In this document: positions 63,290-64,000 of the stretch, one piece after another | How positions within the stretch are numbered: the first letter of the stretch is position 1 | How the letters are laid out: the number at the start of each line of letters is the position of its first letter | DNA from: Natronogracilivirga saccharolytica | GTDB taxonomy: Bacteria > Bacteroidota > Rhodothermia > Balneolales > Natronogracilivirgulaceae | NCBI RefSeq assembly: GCF_017921895.1 | Contig: NZ_JAFIDN010000001.1 | Coordinates: 434,001 to 498,000 of the forward strand | Direction of reading: 5' to 3' | Length of the DNA: 64,000 nucleotides | Position numbers and translations under genes: made by a program | Notes under the pieces: generated by a model | What the model was told of the DNA's origin: nothing | Seen by the model: only the letters and a program-made list of their open reading frames with translations | The model's database searches: none

Positions 63290-64000
63290 ATGGAACATCC
63301 ATCCTCCGCCCGGCATCCTGAAAAGCTGCGTGCTTTTACAAAATACCTGATCCGGGACACAAAAGCGCTGGAACAGATGCTTGCCGACGATATGTTCGAA
63401 CGCGACACCAAACGAATCGGTGCCGAGCAGGAACTTTTCATCATTGACCGGGCCAGCCGCCCCTATTCTCTGAACACCAAACTTATTGAGGAGCTGGATG
63501 ATCCGCATTTTGCATATGAACTTGCCCGGTTCAATCTTGAGTTCAACCTCGATCCTCTGTCCTTTGGCGGCAAATGCCTCCGGAATCTCGAACAGGAGCT
63601 GAACAAACTGATCGGCAAAGCCCGGCAGGTAGCTGAAAAGCATGAAGGGGATATCATTTTGATGGGCTCTCTTTCGACAATCCGCAAGTCGGATCTCGGA
63701 ATGGAAAACATCACCCCGAAGGAGCGATACTACATGCTTAATGATGCGCTTACAAGGGTGCGGGGCGAGGAGCATGAGCTGAAAATAAAAGGTGCCGATG
63801 AACTTCATGTAAAGCACGATTCGGTGATGATGGAATCCTGCAACACCAGTTTTCAGATTCACTTTCAGGTGTCCCAGGAGGATTTTGCCCGTCTGTACAA
63901 CATTGCCCAGCTGGTGGCTGCCCCTGTACTTGGTGCCGCCGCCAACTCACCGTTTCTGTTCGGGAAACAGCTTCTTCATGAAACACGCATCGCCGTTTTC
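63290..64000 (+). CDS. GCS2-like glutamate-cysteine ligase family protein (partial)
   Basis: The first 237 codons of a gene that leaves the right edge. The ATG at 63290 starts MEHPSSARHPEKLRAFTKYL. Recognisable are IGAEQELFIIDRASRPYS, FAYELARFNLEFNLDPLSFG, LMGSLSTIRKSDLGMENI, and ESCNTSFQIHFQVSQEDF followed by NIAQLVAAPVLGAAANSPFL, matching the ATP-grasp-like glutamate-cysteine ligase type 2 family. Members may make gamma-glutamyl compounds; some carry extra CBS domains further on, which would be outside this window. It follows the universal stress gene after 62 bases. Confidence 0.85.
   Translation, partial: MEHPSSARHPEKLRAFTKYLIRDTKALEQMLADDMFERDTKRIGAEQELFIIDRASRPYSLNTKLIEELDDPHFAYELARFNLEFNLDPLSFGGKCLRNLEQELNKLIGKARQVAEKHEGDIILMGSLSTIRKSDLGMENITPKERYYMLNDALTRVRGEEHELKIKGADELHVKHDSVMMESCNTSFQIHFQVSQEDFARLYNIAQLVAAPVLGAAANSPFLFGKQLLHETRIAVF

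Noticed and set aside
1-64000. CRISPR, tRNA, rRNA, IS or prophage signals
   Set aside because: No regularly spaced repeats, no transposase or integrase-like protein, and no cloverleaf or rRNA-like sequence noticed in the intergenic gaps.

Overview
Organism. The window looks like one contiguous chromosomal piece of a Gram-negative bacterium of the Bacteroidota/Balneolota/Rhodothermota (FCB) assemblage. The evidence is a type IX secretion sorting domain on the CotH-family protein, a Bacteroidota-type promoter (TTTG-N20-TAGGTTTG at 28630-28661), many secreted lipoproteins with lipoboxes, a TonB-family protein and a SusB-type GH97 glucosidase. G+C looks near 50 %. Many exported proteins are rich in Asp and Glu, which suggests, without proving, a salt-adapted (Balneolia-like) organism. 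I see no rRNA, tRNA, CRISPR array, insertion sequence or phage.

Layout. 1-4370: an ECF sigma factor operon (sigma, anti-sigma-like membrane protein with a glycogen-binding domain, beta-rich envelope protein with a second such domain, unknown exported protein), followed by a DUF4382-type lipoprotein that carries the same ECF-type promoter as the sigma gene. 4.5-10.4 kb: amphi-Trp protein, small membrane protein, PrxQ/Bcp peroxiredoxin, S9 peptidase and GH31 glycosidase. 10.5-15.1 kb: a 2-oxoacid:ferredoxin oxidoreductase whose gamma subunit, NAD(P)H/FAD module and ferredoxin are fused in one 768-residue protein. 15.3-24.6 kb: transporters (DAACS, YjiH, SNF), a SpoIIE-type phosphatase, YceI and a DUF1338/HglS protein. 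24.9-28.5 kb: an orphan CheR-type methyltransferase, a polyprenol/phytol kinase-like protein and a YtcJ-like amidohydrolase. 29.6-35.5 kb: a cbb3 oxidase operon (ccoS-N-O-P-I plus a TauE/SafE-like protein). 35.7-44.4 kb: GH97, a frameshifted CotH-family gene and a type I pullulanase. 44.5-52.1 kb: a tandem amidohydrolase pair, the second lacking metal ligands, and two sensor kinases, one with its OmpR-type regulator. 52.1-59.7 kb: FMN reductase, RarA, an ArsR regulator, and a sulfur cluster (two YeeE/YedE proteins, a CstB-like persulfide dioxygenase-rhodanese, SulP). 59.8-64.0 kb: TonB, HemN, a double universal stress protein and the start of a GCS2-like ligase.

How the genes work together. 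Pullulanase, GH97 and GH31 point to use of alpha-glucans. The two glycogen-binding domains in the sigma operon suggest, as inference, that envelope alpha-glucan or a similar ligand may be sensed by the ECF system. The cbb3 oxidase, HemN, the ferredoxin-linked 2-oxoacid oxidoreductase, the peroxiredoxin and the sulfane-sulfur cluster suit life at low or changing oxygen with reduced sulfur present. The most interesting signal is the sigma operon: TGTAAC-N15-GCGTCATACG occurs with identical spacing upstream of the sigma gene and upstream of the lipoprotein gene at the left edge.
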